A stretch of 64,000 nt of DNA from Listeria monocytogenes (GTDB taxonomy: Bacteria; Bacillota; Bacilli; Lactobacillales; Listeriaceae), in assembly GCF_900187225.1 (NCBI RefSeq), contig NZ_LT906436.1:2791501-2855500 (forward strand). Reading direction: 5' to 3'. A program made the translations under genes and the position numbers. The notes under the pieces were generated by a model. That model ran no database searches, had not been told where the DNA came from, and was given only the letters and a program-made list of their open reading frames with translations. Positions 50,747 through 58,796 of the stretch are shown piece by piece (the first letter of the stretch is position 1; each line of letters begins with the position of its first letter).

Positions 50747-51541
50747 TTAAATTAGACAGCTTTTTAAATGTGCTAAGGCATCTTTATAAGCTTGTTCAGG
50801 ATTTTCACTACGAACACGACATTCAAAAGTTAAAAACCCGTTGTAACCGTTCTTTTTCAGTTGATCAAAACTTGTTTTAAAATCAAGGCTGCCGCTTCCC
50901 GGTTGGTAGCGATGATTGTCAGCAACATGAATGTGACCAATCGAATCCTTATACGTCTCAAGCGCCGCTGGAATGCTATCTTCTTCAATATTCATATGAT
51001 AGAAATCAGCGATAATTTCTACATTTTTAAGATTATTTTCATCAATGTATTTCTGCGCATCACTTAGCAAATTAATCATATGATCTTGGTATCTGTTAAG
51101 CGGCTCAAGATAAACTTTCGTGCCAGTCTCACCAGCAATTTTGTCCAAGTAAACTAACGACTCGCTCACAGCTTTGAAATCTCCGGCTTGGCTACGCGGT
51201 GAAGCCATTGGTGGAAGGCGGTACGTGAACATTCCCCATGCCGCAGGAACGACAATCCCTTGCCCACCGACTTCTGCTAAAGCTTCTAAAATCGCCTTAA
51301 TTTCTTCCAAACCATTCAGTCTGCGCTCTTCAATGAAGTCACCAATCCAGCCATCATAACCGCCACATGCAGTACTAACAGGTAGCCCCGTTTTTTCGAT
51401 AGCTTTCTTCACTTCGTCCAAATTTTCAACAAGTAATTTACCATCAATTTCAAAACCTTCAAAGCCCATTTCTTTTACATAAGCAAATTTTTCTTCTATA
51501 TTTTCTGGGAAAAATGCTTGGTTTTGTGTGCCTAATTTCAT
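50747..51541 (-). CDS. TIM-barrel sugar isomerase/epimerase (YcjR-like)
   Basis: A 264-residue xylose-isomerase-like barrel. KEMGFEGFEIDGKLLVEN near the N-terminus, then VYLEPLNRYQDHMINLL (first metal Glu), IIADFYHMNIEEDSIPAAL (Asp and His), IGHIHVADNHRYQPGSGSLD and FLTFECRVR (last Glu) place the metal site. E. coli YcjR epimerises C4 of the 3-keto sugar formed by YcjS; gene order supports the same role. It starts 12 bases after the alcohol dehydrogenase-like gene. Confidence 0.88.
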   Translation of the reverse strand: MKLGTQNQAFFPENIEEKFAYVKEMGFEGFEIDGKLLVENLDEVKKAIEKTGLPVSTACGGYDGWIGDFIEERRLNGLEEIKAILEALAEVGGQGIVVPAAWGMFTYRLPPMASPRSQAGDFKAVSESLVYLDKIAGETGTKVYLEPLNRYQDHMINLLSDAQKYIDENNLKNVEIIADFYHMNIEEDSIPAALETYKDSIGHIHVADNHRYQPGSGSLDFKTSFDQLKKNGYNGFLTFECRVRSENPEQAYKDALAHLKSCLI

Positions 51542-51553
51542 TATTATCGCTCC

Positions 51554-52606
51554 TTAAAGGGTTATCCCCATTTTAATACTTAAATCAGGTTGTTGGTCGA
51601 CATATTTCATATAACTTTCAGCTGAATCAGCGAATGGAACAACTGGATCAATAATATCTGAACAATCTAAGTAGCCATTCATCAATAGTTCCCAACAGGT
51701 TTCCTCGATACGCTTACGATCCCAACGCGGATAATCCGGATTTGGTTCACTTGCCGCACGGGAAAAGACGATTTTCGCATTGTTGAAATGAGCTTCACGT
51801 CCAAGGTTAAATCCTTCTGGGAAAGGTTTCGCGAATGCTACGTAAGAAATTGTGCCTCCGTAAGCAATTCCGCGCAACGCAGCTTGAAGCGCCGCCGCAT
51901 TCCCGCTCGTTTCAATAATAGAATCCGCACCAAGTTTACCAGTAAGACGTTTCACTTCTAGGCCAACATCGGTAGTAATCGGATCAAAAGTAGCATCTGC
52001 ACCGTGTTTTTCAGCGATTTCACGACGGTGACTAAGTGGATCGACCCCAATAACAACACTTGCGCCAGCTTTTTTCGCTAGTTGAATCGCAATTTGACCA
52101 ATCGCACCAAGTCCGACAACAACAACGTAATCGCCCGCACGAACATGTGCATCTCGCACGCCACTCATTGCAAATTGAGCCGGGTCATAGCAAACTGCAT
52201 TTTTCCAATTAGCACCTTTTGGCAATTTACGTAATTTATAATTATCAACAGCTTTTACAATAACTGTTTCCATAATCGGTCCGTAAGAACAAACGATGTC
52301 TCCAAGCGCATATTCCGTCACTTTGCTCCCGCGTTCAACTACTTCACCAACGACCATGTTACCTAGCTGAAACTCGCCAAACACAATGCCTCGTGCACTA
52401 TTTGTTTCACGTGAAACAAATAGATTCCATTCTGGTGAAAATTCTTCATCAATAAAAGGACTAATTCCTCTAAAATCAACTACTTCTGTACCATGTTTTG
52501 GAGAAGCAAATTGTACTTTAATTTTTACTTCATCTTCTAAAACTTCACGATCATTATATTCTACTAATGCCGCCACACGAGGCGCTGTTGCTACTAATTT
52601 TTTCAT
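51554..52606 (-). CDS. MDR-family dehydrogenase (YcjQ-like)
   Basis: A 350-residue medium-chain dehydrogenase. The GroES-like N-terminal half lacks the GHE zinc motif but has GNMVVGEVVERGSKV and ALGDIVCSYGP; the Rossmann half shows YVVVVGLGAIGQIAIQLAKK and GVDPLSHRREIAEKHGAD. In E. coli YcjQ reduces the 3-keto epimer back to a glucoside or oxidises a guloside. AAAGGAAG precedes ATG 52606. A parS inside the gene encodes LFVSRETN. Confidence 0.88.
   Translation of the reverse strand: MKKLVATAPRVAALVEYNDREVLEDEVKIKVQFASPKHGTEVVDFRGISPFIDEEFSPEWNLFVSRETNSARGIVFGEFQLGNMVVGEVVERGSKVTEYALGDIVCSYGPIMETVIVKAVDNYKLRKLPKGANWKNAVCYDPAQFAMSGVRDAHVRAGDYVVVVGLGAIGQIAIQLAKKAGASVVIGVDPLSHRREIAEKHGADATFDPITTDVGLEVKRLTGKLGADSIIETSGNAAALQAALRGIAYGGTISYVAFAKPFPEGFNLGREAHFNNAKIVFSRAASEPNPDYPRWDRKRIEETCWELLMNGYLDCSDIIDPVVPFADSAESYMKYVDQQPDLSIKMGITL
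52403..52418. promoter_or_regulatory. parS: parS centromere site 7 (inside YcjQ-like gene)
   Basis: Perfect TGTTTCACGTGAAACA encoding VSRET in the gene frame. Confidence 0.95.
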
Positions 52607-52624
52607 GTTAAATTACTTCCTTTC

Positions 52625-53476
52625 TTATCCTTTAACTCCACCATCAGTTAAGTTTCCTTTGATAAATCGTTCTGAAATTGCGTACATAATAACGACTGGA
52701 AGCGCCGTAACAAGCGATGCCGCCATCATTCTACCCCAAATATAATCTGGTGTACTAAATAATGTATTCAAGCCAATCGGTAACGTGAATTTCTCTGAGC
52801 TAGATAGGAAAATCGAAGCAAACAGATAATCATTCCAAGCTACCATGAAACAATATACAAACACAGAAACAATACCTGAAATCGCAAGCGGAACAATAAT
52901 TCGTAAAATAATCTGGAAGCGATTCAGCCCGTCCATCATTGCGGCTTCTTCAATATCAGTTGGAATCGTGTCAAAATAACTTTTTAGCATAAATACCGCA
53001 GTTGGTAAGGTTTGTACAACCATCGTAATAATTAAAGCTGTTTCCGTATCATACAATCCCAAACTCGAAATTATTTTGAACAACGGAACGATTAACAAGA
53101 TTCCGGAGAACATGTAAACCGTGTAAAAGCTTGCATTAATCGTCATTCGCCCTTTAAAGCGTAATTTCGACAATGCATAAGCGCCTAAAATCCCTAAAAC
53201 AACCGCAATTCCGGCCGCAAAAATCGAAACAACCAAGCTATTTTTAAAGTACGTTAAAAACGGAAAAATATCTGGATTAAAAATATCGATATAATGCTGG
53301 AAAGTGAATTCTTTCGGGAAAAATGTTGGATTCGTGGAAATAGCTTCTTTACTACTCTTGAATGAAGTCATTAACATAATCGCAAATGGGAACAACGTCA
53401 TACATAAAAACACAACCATCGTCGTATAAAACGCGATTTTCTTCGTTCTTTTTGACTTTTTACTACTTACCGCCAT
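52625..53476 (-). CDS. ABC sugar transporter permease (MalG type)
   Basis: A 283-residue inner-membrane subunit with six predicted helices. The EAA loop reads EEAAMMDGLNRFQIILRIIV then PLAISG, the contact point for an ATPase. Overlaps the other permease gene by 14 bases. No ATPase gene occurs in the operon; a shared MsmK/MalK-type ATPase encoded elsewhere would be needed. Confidence 0.92.
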   Translation of the reverse strand: MAVSSKKSKRTKKIAFYTTMVVFLCMTLFPFAIMLMTSFKSSKEAISTNPTFFPKEFTFQHYIDIFNPDIFPFLTYFKNSLVVSIFAAGIAVVLGILGAYALSKLRFKGRMTINASFYTVYMFSGILLIVPLFKIISSLGLYDTETALIITMVVQTLPTAVFMLKSYFDTIPTDIEEAAMMDGLNRFQIILRIIVPLAISGIVSVFVYCFMVAWNDYLFASIFLSSSEKFTLPIGLNTLFSTPDYIWGRMMAASLVTALPVVIMYAISERFIKGNLTDGGVKG

Positions 53477-54344
53477 TCAAATCCACCCGCTTTCTTGCAA
53501 AAATAATAACAACAAAAATAATGACAAATAATATCACAGAAATCGCTGCTGCTTTTCCTAAATCATTGAATGCGAATGCTGTTTTATATAAATAAACTCC
53601 AAGGATATTTACTTTATTCGTGAGTAAGTATACATCGGTGAACATATAGAACATCCAAATCGCACGAAGCGTAATAACTGTCGCAAGTACCGGCATAATC
53701 GCTGGCAAAGTAACAATTTTGAATTTATCCCAAATGTTCGCTCCGTCCATATCAGCCGCCTCATAAAGCGACTTATCGACCGTTTGCAAAATCGCCAAAA
53801 ACGAAATAAATGCATACGGGAAATAACGCCATATCGCAAAAAAGGTTACTAAAAAGAAACTAGAAACTGGATTATCAAACCATAGTGGCGCTTCTTTGAA
53901 CATATGAAGCACATCCACTGTCATAAAATTAATTACACCATAGCCATTATTAAACATATATTTCCATGCAAAAATAAGAGAAATAGATGGTGTTACATAC
54001 GACAAAATAATCAGCGACCGAGCCGTTCTTCTAAAGCGAAATTCACGGTTAAAGAATATCGCCACAAGTAGCCCCATCCCGGTGCTTCCAACCACTACAA
54101 GCGCTGTATAAGCCACAGTAAGACCTAGTGATTTATAAAACTCTGGATCCTTCAAAATATCTATATAGTTTTGTAAACCGATAAAGACCGATTTAATATT
54201 CGGATTTAGTGGCATATCTAAAAAACTAATCTGGATATTTGAAATCATCGGGTATAACACAAGTGCTGCCAGTAAAACAAAACTTGGCGCAAGTAAAATC
54301 ATTGCTAACTTAAAGTCAGACCTTTTATATACTTTTGTTTTCAT
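53463..54344 (-). CDS. ABC sugar transporter permease (MalF type)
   Basis: A 293-residue permease; helices start at ILLAPSFVLLAALVLYPMIS, and the EAA loop is YEAADMDGANIWDKFKIVTL then PAIMPVL. AAGGAGG precedes ATG 54344. Follows the binding-protein gene after a hairpin. Confidence 0.92.
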   Translation of the reverse strand: MKTKVYKRSDFKLAMILLAPSFVLLAALVLYPMISNIQISFLDMPLNPNIKSVFIGLQNYIDILKDPEFYKSLGLTVAYTALVVVGSTGMGLLVAIFFNREFRFRRTARSLIILSYVTPSISLIFAWKYMFNNGYGVINFMTVDVLHMFKEAPLWFDNPVSSFFLVTFFAIWRYFPYAFISFLAILQTVDKSLYEAADMDGANIWDKFKIVTLPAIMPVLATVITLRAIWMFYMFTDVYLLTNKVNILGVYLYKTAFAFNDLGKAAAISVILFVIIFVVIIFARKRVDLNGGK

Positions 54345-54383
54345 AATGCCTCCTTAAATCAAAAAGCGACGTGCTAAACTGTT

Positions 54384-54411
54384 AAAAAAGGCGGGGAGAC
54401 TCACTCCCCGC
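54384..54411 (-). terminator. Intra-operon attenuator after the binding-protein gene
   Basis: GCGGGGAG (54391-54398) pairs perfectly with CTCCCCGC (54404-54411); six T follow on the minus strand. Such hairpins raise the ratio of binding protein to permease in ABC operons. Confidence 0.85.
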
Positions 54412-54418
54412 TATTTGA

Positions 54419-55711
54419 TTATTTGCCTTCTTCAGCTTTTTTCTGTGCAGCTTTTAGGTCCGCTGATACATCGCCACCGCCAACTGTTACGTTATTAACC
54501 ATTTGTGCGATAATGCCTGAGCTAGTAATATCTCCCATTTTTGTGAGATTTTTACCGTCAACAAGTCCGAAAACTTGGATGTCATTGAAAGATGCTGCAA
54601 TTTCATTTGGAAGATCACCAAACGATTTAATTACTTCGTTTTCTTTGTAAGCTTTTTGTTCTACTACTTCTTTGTTTACTGGTTGCGCCCCGCCAGGAGA
54701 CATTAATACCCAAGTTGCCATATTTTCTGGTTGAGACAAGTATTCAACAAATTTCTTCGTTGCTTTCTTTTGCTCGTCATCCAAACCAGCTGAGATAGTT
54801 AAACCAGAAACTGTTCCATAAACTGCTTTTTCTTTTTCTTCTGGAATTGCGAAACCGATATTTTTTGGATCGCCTTCTTCATAAACGGATGGAAGGATAT
54901 ACGTAGAGTACATTGCCATTGGAACTGTTCCATTCATAAATGCATCTTTAATTTCCGTTACATCATTTGAACCAGGCATAGTGTATGCTGACAAATCTTT
55001 GTAATATTGAAGCGCTTCTTTCATTTCTGGTGTATCAATCGTTACATTACCTTTTGCATCTAAAACATTTGCTTTGTTAGAAAGTGCGAATTGAGAGAAA
55101 GCTTGCTCACTCATCGTGCTTTCTGCTGTTGGAATTGCAATACCATATTTTTTATCTGCTTTATTCGTGAATTTTTTCGCTACTTTTTCAATATCTGCCC
55201 AGTTTTTAGGTTCTTCAAAACCAGCATCGGCTAAAGCTTTTTTGTTGTACCAAATACCTTGAACCCAACCGCTTAATGGTGCTGCGATATAGCTTTTACC
55301 ATCTTCAGAACGTACTAAGTTTGTTGCGCCTTCGTAGTATTTGTCTTCTCCAACAGAGTCAATAACTTCTTTCACTGCATCTTGGTCAATCAACTCATCT
55401 TTATCCATTACTTTGGCAAAATCTTGACTTACTTCCATAACAGCTGGAAGTTTACCAGAGCGAGCAAGTGTGACAACTTTTGTATTGAAAGCATCTTCCT
55501 CTACTGGAATTTGTTTGATTTTGATTGTTGGATTTTCTTTTTCAAAATCAGCAATTAATTTATTAATAACATCTAAACGCTCTTTTTCAACGGATGAATG
55601 CATAAATTCAATCGTTACTTCCTTACTACTAGACTCTTTCCCTCCACATGCAGCTAGAACCGCACTTAGAACCAACACAACAACAAGTAATACAAGACTC
55701 TTTTTCTTCAT
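54419..55711 (-). CDS. ABC sugar-binding lipoprotein
   Basis: A 430-residue extracellular solute-binding protein (family 1). The lipoprotein signal is SAVLAACGGKES (lipidated Cys about 22). Typical segments are VTIEFMHSSVEKERLDVINK, IAAPLSGWVQGIWYNKKALA, FMNGTVPMAMYSTYILPSVY and YLSQPENMATWVLMSPGGAQ. GGGAGGA precedes ATG 55711, which overlaps the GH13 stop (ATGA). The likely ligand is a glucoside such as glucosylglycerate (inference). Confidence 0.93.
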   Translation of the reverse strand: MKKKSLVLLVVVLVLSAVLAACGGKESSSKEVTIEFMHSSVEKERLDVINKLIADFEKENPTIKIKQIPVEEDAFNTKVVTLARSGKLPAVMEVSQDFAKVMDKDELIDQDAVKEVIDSVGEDKYYEGATNLVRSEDGKSYIAAPLSGWVQGIWYNKKALADAGFEEPKNWADIEKVAKKFTNKADKKYGIAIPTAESTMSEQAFSQFALSNKANVLDAKGNVTIDTPEMKEALQYYKDLSAYTMPGSNDVTEIKDAFMNGTVPMAMYSTYILPSVYEEGDPKNIGFAIPEEKEKAVYGTVSGLTISAGLDDEQKKATKKFVEYLSQPENMATWVLMSPGGAQPVNKEVVEQKAYKENEVIKSFGDLPNEIAASFNDIQVFGLVDGKNLTKMGDITSSGIIAQMVNNVTVGGGDVSADLKAAQKKAEEGK

Positions 55712-57408
55712 TTTTGTTCCTCCCTGTAATTTTTGGTTTTTAGCCAGCAGAATTCATAGCCACTAAGCTTTATGGAATCGCTCCCAGTTACTGTGGAGCC
55801 CTTATAAAGATTTGTATAAACACCGCTGTCTAGTGAATAACTCACTTCTTTTTCTGATAAATTATGAATCAATATAATCGATTCTGCGTCGGATGAACGT
55901 TTAACAACAAACAATTCCGCCGTAGATTCTAAAACTTCCATCGGTATTTCTGGATGGAAAAGTGATTCCGCTTTTCGTGTGCTAATTAATTTCGTTAGCG
56001 CATCATAAGTTGCTTTTCGTAAGGAGCCTCTTTGTTCCAACTCTGCTGTAATTTCCGCCAAGTCGTATTTTTTTCGATTAATAGAGCGATTGTGACTTGT
56101 TGCTTCTACGCCTAAATAATCATTGCGGCTTCCTAAAATACTTTGAACATAAACGGCTGGAACGCCTGGGATAGACATCAATACTGCATGAGCCACAAGG
56201 AATCTTGCAAGTCGCAAATCATCTGTGTCCGCCTGTTTACTTAGCGCATCCATGTACGTCACGTTGATTTCATACGGACTCTTAGAACCATCTGGATTTT
56301 GCTTATATGAAACGAGCGCGCCTTCTTCCTCCAAATCATTCACTAAAGCCAAAATCTCAGCTTCTGGAATAATTCCGCGCACTGGATTTAACCCAATCCC
56401 ATCATGTGAGGCAAGGAAATTAAAGAATGTCCGCTTGCCTTCTGGTAGCTCTAAATTCTTCGCCCAGTTACGGAGGAATTTTGCATTACCATGATGGATA
56501 GCATGGAGCACAAGTGGTGGAAGCGGGAATTGATAAACCATATGCGCTTCTTTTTCACCATTTCCAAAATAACTAATATTATCAACATGCGGCACATTGG
56601 TTTCGGTAATAATAATCGTCCCCGGAGCTGCAATGTCTACTAAATCTCTAAATAATTTCACGATTTCATGCGTCTCTTCCAAGTGAATCGAGCTTGTTCC
56701 CGGCACCTTCCACATAAATCCAACCGCATCAAGTCGCACATATTCTGCTCCTTCTTCTAGATAGAACATTAAAACATCAATCATCTTATAAAGCACTTCC
56801 GGACAAGCAAAGTTCAAATCAATCTGATCCTCACTAAACGTCGTCCAAATATGCCCTACTTTTCCTGAATCAAATTGAAATGTTGTCAGTACTGGTGTCG
56901 CGCGTGGTCTTGTAACCGAACTAAGGTCCGTATTTGGATCCATTTCCACAAAAAAGTTCCTAAATTCCTCATCACCCGCTAAATATCGCTTAAACCAATC
57001 ACTTTTCGCCGACATATGATTACAAACAAAATCAAACATCAATCGCGCCGACTTTTCCATTTCCTTAATATCTTTCCAATCACCAAGCTCTGGGTTCACC
57101 GCTTTATAATCAATGACCGAAAATCCATCATCCGAAGAATAAGGATAAAAAGGTAGGAAATGCACTATCTCAAAAGCCGATTTTAAATAACTATCATACA
57201 TTTTTTTAAAAGTTGTTAACGTTTTTTGGGATTCCTCTTTAAATTGGTCCCCATATGTAATTAAAACAATATCTTTCTCGTCCCACTGATCTTTTCGCGT
57301 TAACTTTCGTTGTTGCGTTTGCTGTACCCGTGCTTCGATTCTAGCTGCCAAACTATCTACCACATCTTCGGCATATAACCGCGAAAGTCGTTTTCTTAAA
57401 TTCGTCAT
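55708..57408 (-). CDS. GH13_18 phosphorylase (sucrose/glucosylglycerate phosphorylase family, YcjM-like)
   Basis: A 566-residue retaining phosphorylase. Visible sites: VHFLPFYPYSSDDGFSVIDY, MFDFVCNHMSAKSDWF, the nucleophile in YVRLDAVGFMWKVPG, the acid/base Glu in IIITETNVPH and the stabiliser in FLASHDGIGLNP. GH13_18 includes sucrose, sucrose-6-phosphate, glucosylglycerol and glucosylglycerate phosphorylases; the acceptor loop here reads SVTRPRATPVLTTF. The operon layout equals E. coli ycj, whose YcjM is a 2-O-glucosylglycerate phosphorylase, and a glycerate kinase is present, so that activity is favoured over sucrose. Two adjacent ATG codons; the second (57408) has better spacing to AGGAGG. 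Confidence 0.88.
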   Translation of the reverse strand: MTNLRKRLSRLYAEDVVDSLAARIEARVQQTQQRKLTRKDQWDEKDIVLITYGDQFKEESQKTLTTFKKMYDSYLKSAFEIVHFLPFYPYSSDDGFSVIDYKAVNPELGDWKDIKEMEKSARLMFDFVCNHMSAKSDWFKRYLAGDEEFRNFFVEMDPNTDLSSVTRPRATPVLTTFQFDSGKVGHIWTTFSEDQIDLNFACPEVLYKMIDVLMFYLEEGAEYVRLDAVGFMWKVPGTSSIHLEETHEIVKLFRDLVDIAAPGTIIITETNVPHVDNISYFGNGEKEAHMVYQFPLPPLVLHAIHHGNAKFLRNWAKNLELPEGKRTFFNFLASHDGIGLNPVRGIIPEAEILALVNDLEEEGALVSYKQNPDGSKSPYEINVTYMDALSKQADTDDLRLARFLVAHAVLMSIPGVPAVYVQSILGSRNDYLGVEATSHNRSINRKKYDLAEITAELEQRGSLRKATYDALTKLISTRKAESLFHPEIPMEVLESTAELFVVKRSSDAESIILIHNLSEKEVSYSLDSGVYTNLYKGSTVTGSDSIKLSGYEFCWLKTKNYREEQK

Positions 57409-57424
57409 CATTTACCTCCTAACC

Positions 57425-57436
57425 GGGAGCGCTCCC
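57425..57436. promoter_or_regulatory. LacI-type operator in the ycj-like operon leader
   Basis: GGGAGCGCTCCC is a perfect 12-base palindrome between the promoter and the GH13 gene, with the central CG typical of LacI/GalR operators. Confidence 0.7.
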
Positions 57437-57445
57437 ACAAGAAGA

Positions 57446-57474
57446 ATTATAGTATGGAAAGCGCTTTCTGTCAA
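57446..57474 (-). promoter_or_regulatory. Promoter of the ycj-like operon
   Basis: Consensus TTGACA (57469-57474) and TATAAT (57446-57451) with a 17-base spacer on the minus strand. Confidence 0.92.
57457..57468. promoter_or_regulatory. LacI/CcpA-type operator inside the promoter spacer
   Basis: GAAAGCGCTTTC is a perfect palindrome and matches the cre core (GAAAGCGCTTTC). It occupies the -35/-10 spacer, so binding by the divergent LacI protein or CcpA would block the promoter. Confidence 0.75.
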
Positions 57475-57589
57475 ACACAATTTTTAACGTCTTTTCTAAC
57501 ACGTTGCTAATAGTGAGTTTCCTTACATAGATAACATCTAGTTGGACATTTGCTAGAAAATTGAGTAATATAAACATGGATGATAATGA

Positions 57590-57605
57590 CCGGAACCGAT
57601 ACCGG
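57590..57605. promoter_or_regulatory. Possible LacI operator upstream of the LacI gene
   Basis: CCGGAACCGATACCGG is an imperfect palindrome (CCGG arms, central CG) 28 bases upstream of the LacI start codon, close to a weak promoter (TTGAGT at 57561-57566). Suggests autoregulation. Confidence 0.45.
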
Positions 57606-57632
57606 AAACAATAAAGAGAAAGGAAGATTACC

Positions 57633-58658
57633 TTGGCATCAACCATATATGATATAGCAAAACATGCGGGAGTTTCAAAATCAACGGTATCTAGAGTACT
57701 AAACAATCAAGCTAATATCTCCGAAGAATCACGAAAAAAAGTACTAGCAGCGATTGACCAACTTAACTACCAACCAAGCAAACTAGCACGCGCACTTACC
57801 TCTTCGGGCTTTGATGCTATCATGGTTATTTCAAATCGCTCTACTACAACCACAACCGGAAACCCATTTTTTTCCGAAATAATTCAATCCATTTCCACTC
57901 AAGCTGAGTTGGAAAATTTCGACCTAATTCTTCAAACTGCTAAAAACAGCGAAGACGAACTTAAAAAATGCCTCTCCAAAATTCAAGAAAAAATGATAAA
58001 AGGCATTATTATGCTAAGTTCTCCCGCTGATGAAGATTTTTTTCACCAATTAGACCCATATAATATCCCCATCGTCGTTACCGGAAAAGTAGAAGGTCAT
58101 TACAAAAATATATACTCTGTTGACACCGACAATTTTGGCGACAGTTATGCTCTAACAAAACATTTAATCAAGCAAGGCCATCAAAAAATTGCTTGTATCC
58201 ATGCTCCACTCGATTATCACGTTTCGATTGATCGTCTTGCCGGTTTCCGTAGCTGCCTGTTTGACCACCAATTAGACCTACGTAATGACTGGATTATAGA
58301 TAGTGGTTATAGCATAGAAGATAGCTATAAAGCCGCACTACGACTAATGGAAGGCCCTGATAAACCAACCGCTGTTTTCGCAACCGACGACCTAAAAGTT
58401 CTTAGCATTTACAAAATGGCAGCCGATAAAAACTTACAAATCCCAACAGATTTTTCTGTTATCGGCTATAATGATAAAGTAGCGTCATCTTTCCTATCAC
58501 CACCACTTACTTCTATCGACATTCCAATCAATAAACTAGGAAAAAAAGCGACTAACTTATTATTCCGGCTAATTCATCAAGATAAAAATGTTCCAAAAAC
58601 AACCATTATCCAAACCGAAATGATTGAACGTGAATCCATTCAGAAAATAAATGCCTAA
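57633..58658 (+). CDS. LacI-family transcriptional regulator (YcjW-like)
   Basis: A 341-residue repressor. HTH and hinge: STIYDIAKHAGVSKSTVSRV, then NYQPSKLARALTS. The periplasmic-binding-like effector domain ends with FSVIGYNDKVASSFLSPPLT. Starts at TTG 57633 behind AAAGGAAG. Divergent from the 11-gene operon and the counterpart of E. coli YcjW; it probably represses the operon at the palindromes near 57425 and 57457. Confidence 0.92.
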   Translation: MASTIYDIAKHAGVSKSTVSRVLNNQANISEESRKKVLAAIDQLNYQPSKLARALTSSGFDAIMVISNRSTTTTTGNPFFSEIIQSISTQAELENFDLILQTAKNSEDELKKCLSKIQEKMIKGIIMLSSPADEDFFHQLDPYNIPIVVTGKVEGHYKNIYSVDTDNFGDSYALTKHLIKQGHQKIACIHAPLDYHVSIDRLAGFRSCLFDHQLDLRNDWIIDSGYSIEDSYKAALRLMEGPDKPTAVFATDDLKVLSIYKMAADKNLQIPTDFSVIGYNDKVASSFLSPPLTSIDIPINKLGKKATNLLFRLIHQDKNVPKTTIIQTEMIERESIQKINA

Positions 58659-58679
58659 ACTTATTTTCTGATTTTACTC

Positions 58680-58752
58680 GGTCCTGTAGCTCAGTTGGGA
58701 GAGTATCACCTTGACATGGTGGGGGTCGCTGGTTCGAGACCAGTCGGGACCA
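58680..58752 (+). tRNA. tRNA-Val (GAC)
   Basis: A 73-base cloverleaf. Acceptor arms GGTCCTG and CGGGACC pair (one G-U) with discriminator A; the anticodon loop TTGACAT gives anticodon GAC; the T arm is GCTGG/CCAGT with loop TTCGAGA; D arm AGCTCAGTTGGGAGAG. The 3' CCA is not encoded (TTT follows). It stands alone, with a terminator directly after. Confidence 0.93.
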
Positions 58753-58757
58753 TTTAT

Positions 58758-58793
58758 CAAAAAAGCATCCCTTTTATAAAGGATGCTTTTTGA
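58758..58793. terminator. Bidirectional terminator after tRNA-Val
   Basis: AAAAAAGCATCC (58759-58770) pairs with GGATGCTTTTT (58781-58791). It ends the tRNA transcript and the convergent minus-strand gene. Confidence 0.9.
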
Positions 58794-58796
58794 ATT

